From Planctomycetota bacterium (GTDB lineage Bacteria; Planctomycetota; Phycisphaerae; Phycisphaerales; SM1A02), in the NCBI GenBank assembly GCA_022567855.1, contig JADFGE010000104.1, forward strand, positions 1 through 8,738: a stretch of 8,738 nt of DNA, read 5' to 3'. Positions within the stretch are counted from its first letter, which is position 1. The number at the start of each line of letters is the position of its first letter. Position numbers and translations under genes: made by a program. Under the pieces are notes generated by a model that saw only the letters and a program-made list of their open reading frames with translations, was not told the DNA's origin and searched no databases. Below, piece after piece: positions 1 to 5,161 of this stretch.

Positions 1-144
1 GGTGTCGAGGCCGCATTGGATCCCGGCCTCGGCCGCGTAGCGCTAACGCGCCCCAAACGCTCAGCTTCGCCTGAGCCTCCAGACAGCAACACGGACGGCT
101 CAGAACCCGCCGCCCCGCTGGCAGACCGGGCTGGGCTGACCTAG
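1..144 (+). CDS. C-terminal tail of a protein cut by the window edge (unknown)
   Basis: Reading from base 1 the frame is open for 47 codons and stops at TAG 142-144. The other two forward frames stop within the first 75 bases. The tail is hydrophilic and rich in Pro, Ala, Ser and Asp, as disordered C-termini often are, and most third codon positions are G or C, as in the neighbours. No domain or family can be recognised. It would lie just upstream of, and in the same direction as, the SEC-C gene at 257, with a 112-base gap. It could also be a chance open frame in GC-rich DNA. Confidence 0.35.
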   Translation, partial: GVEAALDPGLGRVALTRPKRSASPEPPDSNTDGSEPAAPLADRAGLT

Positions 145-256
145 ATTGGGATGCGATGGCGCCCAATCAATTTCCCCGCTTCTTGAAGGTCTATGATGAT
201 CCCGTCAGGAGACGAGCCGGCCGACTGCCCCACGACTTGCCACGAGAGGAGAAGCC

Positions 257-1156
257 ATGAAACCCACCACGCTTTGCCCATGCGGCAGCGGCAAATCGCA
301 AATCCACTGCTGCGGCGACCATGCGAAGTCCAAGATCAACCTTCGCTCCGTCGTGACGTGGTCCATCATCATCCTGCTCGGGTGCGGGATCGCCGCGATC
401 ACGTTCTCCGGGCCCCGAGATGACGCGACCAGCCCCGCCGCCGGTCTAACCCCCGCGCTGATCCCACAGTTCAATAACGGCGCTGCCTCGACAACATTCC
501 CCTCCGGCATCAACCTCGGCACCACGCCGGCCGGACTCGGCTCGACCTCCGGCACCAAAGTACCCGCGCCACCCAACATTCCCAATCCCTCGCCTTGGCA
601 ATACGACGCCGTGACGGATCGGCACTACGACCCCAACCACGCACATTGGCATTCCGGCCCGCCGCCGACCAACCCGAACGCCGCCGCCAGCCAAATTAGA
701 GTCGGTGCGACCTCCGGCGGCCAAGTACCCGCGCCGCCAAACATCACGAATCCCTCGCCTTGGCAGTACGACGCCGTAACGGATCGGCACTACCACCCCA
801 GCCACGCCCACTGGCATTCCGGCTCGCCGCCAACCAACCCTATCACCTCGGCACTTGGATCCACTTCGACCTCCGGCGGCCAAGTACCCGCGCCGACCAA
901 CATTCCCAATCCGTCGCCTTGGCAGTACGACGCGGTGACGGATCGGCACTACCACCCCAGCCACGGGCATTGGCATTCCGGCTCGCCGCCGAACAACCCT
1001 ATCACCTCCCCACTTGGATCCACTTCGATCTCAAGCAGCAAAGTACCGGCGCCGCCAAACATCACGAATCCCTCGCCTTGGCAGTATGACGCCGTGACGG
1101 ATCGGCACTACAACCCCGACCACGCCCATTGGCATAACGGCCCGCCGCCCAACTAA
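257..1156 (+). CDS. SEC-C motif membrane protein with four His/Trp-rich tandem repeats
   Basis: Protein of 299 aa. Residues 7-20 (CPCGSGKSQIHCCG) form a SEC-C zinc motif with Cys 7, 9, 18 and 19; this motif occurs at the end of SecA and in many unrelated proteins. Residues 31-50 are one hydrophobic helix, so the motif probably faces the cytoplasm and the rest lies outside. After a Ser/Thr/Pro/Gly linker come four repeats beginning at residues 102, 157, 210 and 263. Each contains NPSPWQYDAVTDRHY followed by H-x-HWH-x-G and a Pro-rich end. The repeated His clusters suggest metal binding, but that is inference. The start is supported by AGGAG at 247-251, five bases before the ATG. It converges with the dehydrogenase, whose stop lies 43 bases away. 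No specific function is known to me. Confidence 0.85.
   Translation: MKPTTLCPCGSGKSQIHCCGDHAKSKINLRSVVTWSIIILLGCGIAAITFSGPRDDATSPAAGLTPALIPQFNNGAASTTFPSGINLGTTPAGLGSTSGTKVPAPPNIPNPSPWQYDAVTDRHYDPNHAHWHSGPPPTNPNAAASQIRVGATSGGQVPAPPNITNPSPWQYDAVTDRHYHPSHAHWHSGSPPTNPITSALGSTSTSGGQVPAPTNIPNPSPWQYDAVTDRHYHPSHGHWHSGSPPNNPITSPLGSTSISSSKVPAPPNITNPSPWQYDAVTDRHYNPDHAHWHNGPPPN
560..1153 (+). repeat. Four in-frame tandem coding repeats (period 159-165 nt)
   Basis: Units begin at 560, 725, 884 and 1043, giving spacings of 165, 159 and 159 nt, all multiples of three. The core WQYDAVTDRHY is unchanged in all four copies. Copies 2, 3 and 4 are joined by almost identical linkers (about 836-873 and 995-1032, both with CACTTGGATCCACTTCGA), so the DNA itself was duplicated, fairly recently. 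Differences cluster at the residues around the His group (DPNHAH, HPSHAH, HPSHGH, NPDHAH). Confidence 0.9.
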
Positions 1157-1199
1157 CTCGTTACCTCGCCTCCCGACGCATTTCATCCTGCCTCGCCCT

Positions 1200-1973
1200 T
1201 TACCACGGCAACCGATCACCATTGTGAGTGAAGAACTCACCTGAATCGTCCGCCGTCAAACCGTCGATGACCTTGATCATTCCGGCGATCGACTCGGCCG
1301 GGGTCAATCTGGCGTTGGGCCCACCCATGTCCGTCTTCACCCAGCCCGGGCTCATCGTGATGCATCGGAATCCCTCATCGCGCAGCTCATTGGCGATGCT
1401 TCGCGTAAACATGTTCAGCGCCGCTTTACTTTCTCGATACCCGTAGCCGATGCCGCGCGTATTCCGTGCGATGCTCCCCATCGCGCTGGTAATGTTGACG
1501 ATGATCTTGCGATCACCCTTTCGTAGGGCTGGCAACAGCGCCTGCGTCATGCGCATCGGTCCGATCGTGTTGACCTGGATGATGCGCTCAACCATGTCAA
1601 GATCAGCATCCACAAGAGTCGTTGCCCGCCCGCCGATACCCGCATTGTTGATGAGGATGTCCAGCTGCATCTCGCCCAGGCGCGCGCAAAGGCCCGCCAC
1701 ACTCGCCGCGTCCGTGACGTCCAGTTGCTCGACGCGCACGCCCAACGCATTGAGTTCATCCGCAGCGTTGGGTTTGCGCGCAGTCGCAATCACCTCATAT
1801 CCCGCTTCGTGATACTGGCGAGCGAACTCGAGCCCCAGCCCGCGATTCGCCCCGGTTATCAGCACCGTCGGCCGGGGCTGCGATCCCGCTTCGTCCTGCG
1901 GCTGACCGAGTCCAAACGAGCAGAGCGCCCAAACGATCGTGATGACGAACATTCCTTGCCATGCGGTCTTCAT
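1200..1973 (-). CDS. SDR-family NAD(P)-dependent oxidoreductase with signal peptide
   Basis: Protein of 257 aa. The short-chain dehydrogenase fold is complete: cofactor loop TGANRGLG at residues 40-47, NNAG at 109-112, the helix-4 Asn at 135, catalytic Ser163, and Y179-x3-K183 (YRESK). The PG motif follows at 209-210. It resembles the C-factor/YwfD-like classical SDRs that reduce or oxidise carbonyl compounds; the substrate cannot be told. Residues 1-24 (Lys near the start, a hydrophobic stretch, then GLG before QPQ) look like a cleavable signal peptide, which is odd for a cofactor-dependent enzyme. No good lipobox is seen. The start is supported by AAAGGAA on the minus strand (1978-1984), ending four bases before the ATG. 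It stands alone, convergent with the SEC-C gene. Confidence 0.9.
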   Translation of the reverse strand: MKTAWQGMFVITIVWALCSFGLGQPQDEAGSQPRPTVLITGANRGLGLEFARQYHEAGYEVIATARKPNAADELNALGVRVEQLDVTDAASVAGLCARLGEMQLDILINNAGIGGRATTLVDADLDMVERIIQVNTIGPMRMTQALLPALRKGDRKIIVNITSAMGSIARNTRGIGYGYRESKAALNMFTRSIANELRDEGFRCITMSPGWVKTDMGGPNARLTPAESIAGMIKVIDGLTADDSGEFFTHNGDRLPW

Positions 1974-1993
1974 CGTGTTCCTTTCTCAAGCAG

Positions 1994-2037
1994 GTGTCCC
2001 GGACACGATGATACCGCGCGGGCCGATCGGCGCGCGC
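1994..2037. promoter_or_regulatory. Pair of palindromes in the SDR leader, possible operators
   Basis: GTGTCC-C-GGACAC (1994-2006) is a 6-bp inverted repeat around one base, 20 bases upstream of the SDR start codon. Next to it, 2016-2037 is a 22-base palindrome (GCGCG, one mismatch, GCCGATCGGC core, one mismatch, CGCGC). Either could bind a dimeric repressor or form a leader hairpin. CCTATATAGG at 2055-2064 is a plausible -10 region for the minus-strand gene, but I see no good -35 partner. This is suggestive only. Confidence 0.25.
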
Positions 2038-2259
2038 AATCGCGACCGCCCATCCCTATATAGGATGGCTGCACTCTTCGACCCACCGCCGCTTCGGACC
2101 CGCCACGCCCAACCCTCCTGGGTCAATCGGGCAGGCCGCATCGACCGCTCCGCCTGTGTAGAGCTACGGGCATCGGACGTTTGGCCGTTCGCCGTATTCG
2201 CCACAACCGCCCACCCGTGCCACCACGGCGCGCGCAATCGTGGCCTCGTTCATGGCTAC

Positions 2260-2275
2260 CGCGAAGCCGCAAGCG
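2260..2275 (-). repeat. REP-like element, version A, partial, minus orientation
   Basis: CGCGAAGCCGCAAGCG is the exact reverse complement of 16 bases of the copy at 2843-2858. It lacks the outer part of one stem arm. Confidence 0.65.
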
Positions 2276-2370
2276 AAATAATTGTGTCCGCTCGATTTCT
2301 CGCTCGGGTCCAACGAAACCGCCGGCCACGCCACCTCCAAGGCGACCTGCGTACAACCAAATCAAACGCG

Positions 2371-2841
2371 ATGAGGTCGAGCTATCAGCGGTCAGCGATC
2401 AGCTTTCAGCAAGAATCGCGCAGACACCGAAGGGATCACAATCCGGGTCCCGCGCTCAACCCCAACAAAGGCGCGCCGCAGACCAAGTTCCTCGGCCTCT
2501 GGGAACACTGGTCACAAACCATCCGCATCGAACGCTGGCGACTCCACGATCGCCTCGCTCAACATTTTCTGATGTGTCCCGGCTGTGATCAGAAGTTCCG
2601 CAAGCTGTTCATGCCGATGTGTACAAAGGAAGAAGCCCGCGATGCCGATCTCGCCGAGGCATGGATCAACCGACTCGACGCGCGCTGCAGAATCACCCGC
2701 GCACCGCTTCCCGCATCCCTCATGGCCCAGCGCACATCCCTTCTCGATCGCTACGGCTTGCTCTTCACCACCGGCCGACAGCTCGTCTGCCGCAAATGCC
2801 TCGGCCTGAGATACGGACAGGTCCGCAAGAAACCCTCTTAG
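2371..2841 (+). CDS. Hypothetical protein with split CxxC...CxxC zinc ribbon
   Basis: From ATG 2371 the protein is 156 aa. Two Cys pairs, CPGC at 69-72 and CRKC at 140-143, are separated by about 67 residues that include KLFMP after the first pair; the second pair is followed by LGLRYG. This layout (CPxC-x-KxRKLF ... CRxCxGLxY) resembles small planctomycete hypothetical proteins and suggests one zinc site closing a fold, but no function is known. The start is uncertain. No ribosome site precedes ATG 2371, and the heptamer array at 2380-2410 lies in the first codons, so the true N-terminus may be elsewhere or the 5' end altered. The next in-frame ATG (2572) falls right at the first CPGC and would remove the WEHW...RWRLHDRL part, which looks coding. 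It converges with the transposase; its TAG overlaps a hairpin. Confidence 0.6.
   Translation: MRSSYQRSAISFQQESRRHRRDHNPGPALNPNKGAPQTKFLGLWEHWSQTIRIERWRLHDRLAQHFLMCPGCDQKFRKLFMPMCTKEEARDADLAEAWINRLDARCRITRAPLPASLMAQRTSLLDRYGLLFTTGRQLVCRKCLGLRYGQVRKKPS
2380..2410 (+). repeat. Heptamer array, consensus AGCNNTC
   Basis: AGCTATC, AGCGGTC, AGCGATC and AGCTTTC follow each other with an exact 7-base period, ending in a further AGC. A second array of the same type lies at 4764-4791. I recall such arrays as common intergenic repeats in several bacterial phyla; here it falls inside the proposed 5' end of the zinc-ribbon gene. Confidence 0.85.
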
Positions 2842-2863
2842 CCGCTTGCGGCTTCGCGCGACC
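2840..2863 (+). repeat. REP-like hairpin, version A, downstream of the transposase
   Basis: AGCCG-CTTG-CGGCT (2840-2853) folds into a tight stem with a 4-base loop, followed by the tail TCGCGCGACC. It overlaps the stop codon of the zinc-ribbon gene and sits in the 42-base gap between two convergent genes, where it could also slow transcription from both sides, although no run of T follows. Its first 20 bases recur exactly, reversed, inside the transposase gene (3125-3144). Confidence 0.8.
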
Positions 2864-2883
2864 TTCCGGGGGCCCAACTCCCC

Positions 2884-3531
2884 TCACGAATACCGCCCAA
2901 CTGCGCGCAACCCCCTCACGTACGGCGACCGAGTCGAGTGCCCCGCATGCAGCGGCCAACCGTCGTAGGCCTTCACGAATCCCCATTCTTGTTTCGGGCG
3001 ACCGATCTTCACCGGATTGTCTTCGATATACCCCACGATCCGTCGCACTTCATCGGGGTGGTCGAGGAAGACCTTCCAGCCGGGGCCGCCCCAAACAGGA
3101 TGGTCGATCGCGCGCAGTCCGTCAGCGCGAAGCCGCAAGCGGCTCAGATTCTGAAACCGTGCGATCATTTCTTCTGCGAGGTGCTTGTGTTTGCGTATCA
3201 ACACGTGAACGTGATCGGGCATGATCGCGCACGCCCAGCACGTGTAACGCTGCTCTTTCGTCACTTCTTCAAAGGCCGTCGCGATCGCTGATACGTCACG
3301 TTCCGAAAACGTCAACAACTCATGTCTCAGCCGCTTGTCGGCTTCGCGGTAAAACGCCCCAATCACCCCCGACACCGGCTGAACGCGTTTGCGCCCAAAA
3401 TGAATTTCCCCTAGATCCGCGATCACATCATTCCGAATCGTCTTAGAATTACTCCCGCGCGGATCGTTCGGCAGCCACCACCCGTACGCAGTAAATATTA
3501 AATGATGCGCAATAACGATCGGCCTCGCCAT
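2884..3531 (-). CDS. REP-associated tyrosine transposase (Y1/IS200-like HUH family)
   Basis: Protein of 215 aa. The HUH metal-binding motif is H107-V-H109 in MPDHVHVLI, and the probable nucleophile is Y168 in IVGYIEDNPVK; together these define single-tyrosine Y1 transposases that cut and join single-stranded DNA. The AYGWWLPNDPRG start and the WGGPGWKVFLDHPDE stretch are typical of a REP-associated (RAYT-like) subgroup seen in planctomycetes. The gene looks intact, with usual length and no frameshift. No clear ribosome site precedes ATG 3531, and that sequence contains a G-run. REP-like hairpins lie at 2840-2863 (downstream) and 3554-3576 (upstream), and two more copies lie within the coding sequence. 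This fits a RAYT that mobilises short hairpins rather than a self-contained IS200 element; no IS200-type ends were recognised. Confidence 0.9.
   Translation of the reverse strand: MARPIVIAHHLIFTAYGWWLPNDPRGSNSKTIRNDVIADLGEIHFGRKRVQPVSGVIGAFYREADKRLRHELLTFSERDVSAIATAFEEVTKEQRYTCWACAIMPDHVHVLIRKHKHLAEEMIARFQNLSRLRLRADGLRAIDHPVWGGPGWKVFLDHPDEVRRIVGYIEDNPVKIGRPKQEWGFVKAYDGWPLHAGHSTRSPYVRGLRAVGRYS
3125..3144 (-). repeat. REP-like element, version A, inside the transposase gene
   Basis: On the minus strand these bases read AGCCGCTTGCGGCTTCGCGC, identical over 20 nt to the copy at 2840-2859 but in the opposite orientation. They encode residues 130-136 of the transposase (SRLRLRA), in frame and on its sense strand. 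Confidence 0.85.
3328..3348 (+). repeat. REP-like element, version B, inside the transposase gene
   Basis: AGCCGCTTGTCGGCTTCGCG (3329-3348), preceded by C, matches 3554-3574 exactly over 21 nt in the same orientation. It is antisense to the transposase and covers residues 62-68 (READKRL). The stem AGCCG/CGGCT has a 5-base loop, CTTGT. Confidence 0.85.
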
Positions 3532-3553
3532 GATCCAATCATACCAACCCCCC

Positions 3554-3576
3554 CAGCCGCTTGTCGGCTTCGCGCG
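3554..3576 (+). repeat. REP-like hairpin, version B, upstream of the transposase
   Basis: The stem AGCCG (3555-3559) pairs with CGGCT (3565-3569) around the loop CTTGT, followed by the TCGCGCG tail. It lies 23 bases upstream of the transposase start codon. A degenerate piece (GGCCGCTTGCGCGTCGCG, 3584-3601) follows directly. Confidence 0.8.
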
Positions 3577-3601
3577 CTCCCCCGGCCGCTTGCGCGTCGC
3601 G

Positions 3602-3663
3602 TCCCGATTCCATCGGGGGCTTCGCGCGACCTCCTGTGCGCTCCCACCCGCCCGTCGCGCACC
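3602..3663 (+). repeat. Composite intergenic repeat, copy 1 (hairpin, TTCGCG tail, 17-nt box)
   Basis: Three parts in order: hairpin CCCGAT-TCC-ATCGGG (3603-3617, extended by a T:G pair); GGCTTCGCGCGACC (3618-3631), identical to the tail of the REP-like copy at 2850-2863; and the box CCCGCCCGTCGCGCACC (3647-3663). The same order is seen at 4605-4662. This copy ends exactly at the stop codon (TAG, minus strand) of the gene at 3664-4368, so it forms that gene's 3' flank. Confidence 0.7.
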
Positions 3664-4368
3664 CTATTGCAGGATCGCGAGCGGCCAGAGGCACAGGCCC
3701 AGCAGATTCGCAACAGTCGTCACCGACCCGAGCGTCACCGCAACGATACCGTGCGCCCCGCCGCCGTGCTCCGGGAACTGCCGAGCGTGGCGTATCCCCT
3801 CCACGCCGTTGAATACTGCGATCGGACCCAGCACAACGCCCAGAATCGGTATCAGTGATGCAATTGCAAAGTAGTACCCGATCAGCGCCCGCCCATTCCG
3901 GGGCGGCACAAATCGCGTAAAGCCCGTGCGCTTGGGCAGCGGTTCCTCGTCCAATTCCGTGCGGTCGACTTCTGCTTCACGTTGCGAGGCCGCGAGCAGA
4001 TCAGCCGGAAGCCGCACGCCGCATTCCGGACAGATATCATCGCCTACGCCTCGCACGTCGTAGCCGCAATGCGGACAGTACGGCCGGTTCGATGGAATAC
4101 ACAGGTTGACCAGCTTTGCGCCGCCGAAGAGCAGGTAGGCGCCGATCACAAGCCGCGCGATTCCTCCCACCAGGCCGGTGTACAGGGCATAGCCCAGGGC
4201 TTGTAGAAGCTCGTCGAAAGATCCGAGCCCGCTGAAACCCAACCCGCCCCTAAAAAAAGCCATTCCCACGGAACCGGAAAGTGAATCCGCCAGCGCGACC
4301 ACCCCGGTTGCGAGCAGGAAGATCCCGATGGCTTTCAGTACGAGGCGGAACCAGGTCTTGTGCTTCAT
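3664..4368 (-). CDS. Zinc-ribbon membrane protein with DUF4190-like C-terminus
   Basis: Protein of 234 aa from ATG 4368. This start is preceded by GGGGA seven bases upstream; an upstream in-frame ATG at 4392 would add eight hydrophilic residues and has no better site. Predicted helices lie at about 8-28, 57-82, 161-187 and 206-231. Between the second and third is a zinc ribbon, CPHC at 98-101 and CPEC at 113-116, in the CPHCGYDVRG...CPECG form frequent in planctomycete membrane proteins. The last two helices, with GPIAVFNGVEGI between them and a Gly-rich turn before GIVAVTLG, resemble DUF4190-type two-helix modules. A Glu/Asp-rich linker (130-145) joins ribbon and module. Role unknown; the ribbon probably faces the cytoplasm. 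The gene stands alone. Confidence 0.8.
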   Translation of the reverse strand: MKHKTWFRLVLKAIGIFLLATGVVALADSLSGSVGMAFFRGGLGFSGLGSFDELLQALGYALYTGLVGGIARLVIGAYLLFGGAKLVNLCIPSNRPYCPHCGYDVRGVGDDICPECGVRLPADLLAASQREAEVDRTELDEEPLPKRTGFTRFVPPRNGRALIGYYFAIASLIPILGVVLGPIAVFNGVEGIRHARQFPEHGGGAHGIVAVTLGSVTTVANLLGLCLWPLAILQ

Positions 4369-4437
4369 AGCCGAATCCCCGTGAACCCTCATGTACGACG
4401 AGCCGACGCCAGCCGGCGATCATCGGGTCCATCATAA

Positions 4438-4450
4438 CCGCCGACGGCGG
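4438..4450. repeat. Short palindrome upstream of the zinc-ribbon membrane gene
   Basis: CCGCCG-A-CGGCGG is a 6-bp inverted repeat around one base, about 70 bases upstream of the start at 4368. It could be an operator or only a GC-rich palindrome. Confidence 0.25.
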
Positions 4451-4517
4451 GACGGGACGAGTGATCCGCATCACCCCGAACCCCGAAACACGGCCGCCGC
4501 TCGCAATTTCTCTTCCC

Positions 4518-4535
4518 CGCTCGCGGCTTCGCGCG
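4518..4535 (+). repeat. Degenerate REP-like element
   Basis: GCGGCTTCGCGCG (4523-4535) equals 2848-2860 exactly, but the left arm has changed to CGCTC, so the stem is lost. It looks like a decayed copy of the REP-like family. Confidence 0.5.
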
Positions 4536-4556
4536 TTCTCACACAAACCGGGCCGT

Positions 4557-4573
4557 TCAGCTTGGGAAGCTGA
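4557..4573. repeat. Perfect hairpin TCAGCTT-GGG-AAGCTGA
   Basis: Seven-bp perfect stem with a 3-base loop. The geometry is the same as the TCCCGAT-NNN-ATCGGGA hairpins nearby, but the sequence differs. No T-run follows on either strand, so a simple terminator is unlikely. Confidence 0.6.
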
Positions 4574-4604
4574 CAGTCTTGTGTCCCCCTCTCTCCCGCG
4601 AGCC

Positions 4605-4662
4605 GTCCCGATCGAATCGGGACGGTTCGCGCCCGCACACCCAACCCCGCCCGTCGCGCACC
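4605..4662 (+). repeat. Composite intergenic repeat, copy 2
   Basis: GTCCCGAT-CGA-ATCGGGAC (4605-4623) is an 8-bp perfect stem with a 3-base loop, followed by GGTTCGCGC and then CCCGCCCGTCGCGCACC (4646-4662). The hairpin, tail and 17-nt box have the same order and nearly the same spacing as at 3602-3663; the middle has diverged. Confidence 0.7.
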
Positions 4663-4700
4663 GCACCGCCAACCCATCGCTCGCGTGAACCGGGGCGACA

Positions 4701-4726
4701 TCCCGATGGAATCGGGAGCTAGCTCC
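4701..4726. repeat. Third TCCCGAT hairpin fused to a GGAGCTAGCTCC palindrome
   Basis: TCCCGAT-GGA-ATCGGGA (4701-4717) is a 7-bp perfect stem with a 3-base loop. It overlaps the 12-base palindrome GGAGCTAGCTCC (4715-4726). The 17-nt box of the composite repeat does not follow this copy. Confidence 0.7.
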
Positions 4727-4733
4727 GTTCTCC

Positions 4734-4910
4734 CATCTGTGTTCATCTGTGGCGAAGGAGAGCAGCGATCAGCGGTCAGTTCTCAGCGTTCAATCCCTTC
4801 CTTCCCTCTCCGTGGCCCTCCGTGTTTCAATCTTTTCCAAACCATTAGTGTTCATCTGTGTCCATCTGTGGCTTCTTCACCTCTGCGTCCTCTGCCGCTC
4901 TGCCGTGGAT
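4734..4910 (+). repeat. Mosaic of ATCTGTG-type and heptamer intergenic repeats
   Basis: CATCTGTGTTCATCTGTGG (4734-4752) is followed by a heptamer array AGCGATC, AGCGGTC, AGTTCTC, AGCGTTC (4764-4791). Then come CTCTCCGTGGCCCTCCGTG (4806-4824), a second TTCATCTGTGTCCATCTGTGG (4851-4871) and CTCTGCGTCCTCTGCCGCTC (4881-4900). Strings like these recur, as I remember, in intergenic DNA of planctomycetes and other phyla, where they give rise to spurious protein predictions. No coding signal supports the frames that cross it. Confidence 0.75.
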
Positions 4911-5161
4911 ATGCTCTTTTTTCGACGTATCTTCAAGAACGGCGAGCTGGGCGCGCGCCAGCCTTGCCGGGCGCCCCTCTATGGAGGAACGTTTTCTTCA
5001 ATGCGAAGTTCAGTCATTCAAACCCGACACGCAGCTCACACGCGCGGCGTCTCTGGCGCGCGCAAACTAATCCCCCTGCCACCCCAAAACTTGTGCGCGC
5101 CGATCACGCCGCCAACTCGAACGCTGTCTGTGCAGGTCCGGCGATGAAGATTGGCAGCCGA
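4911..5161. other. Non-coding stretch downstream of alanine dehydrogenase
   Basis: About 250 bases between the repeat mosaic and the ald stop codon. Open frames here continue from the repeats and show no domain. The stretch GGCGAGCTGGGCGCGCGCCA (4941-4960), followed by GCCTTGCCGGGCGCCC, is weakly self-complementary and may be another decayed intergenic repeat. I see no terminator with a T-run for ald. Confidence 0.5.

Larger units (their letters stand above)
1974..2370. other. Non-coding stretch upstream of the SDR and the zinc-ribbon gene
   Basis: About 400 bases with no convincing gene. Open frames crossing it are translations of GC-rich DNA with no domain. It holds the SDR ribosome site, two palindromes (1994-2037), an AT-rich palindrome CCTATATAGG (2055-2064) that could hold a -10 box, a 15-base direct repeat CGGCGCGCGCAATCG (2028-2042 and 2226-2240), and one reversed copy of the REP-like element (2260-2275). 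Confidence 0.6.

Noticed and set aside
446..976. Minus-strand open frame of 176 codons with repeated motifs
   Set aside because: It is the antisense image of the four coding repeats in the SEC-C gene; its repeats arise only from that duplication.
2028..2240. Direct repeat CGGCGCGCGCAATCG at 2028-2042 and 2226-2240 as an attachment or insertion boundary
   Set aside because: Only 15 bases and mostly alternating G and C; the 183 bases between contain no mobile gene, so chance is a sufficient explanation.
1939..2370. A 903-base open frame that would extend the zinc-ribbon gene upstream to 1939
   Set aside because: Its first part runs antisense across the SDR start and signal peptide and through palindromes and a REP copy. 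The translation is low-complexity with no domain, and no ribosome site was found.
2840..3576. Complete IS200/IS605 insertion sequence with target TTAC-type ends and a TnpB partner
   Set aside because: No tnpB gene and no IS200-like subterminal ends are visible; the flanking hairpins are REP-like and recur elsewhere in the window, which fits a RAYT better.
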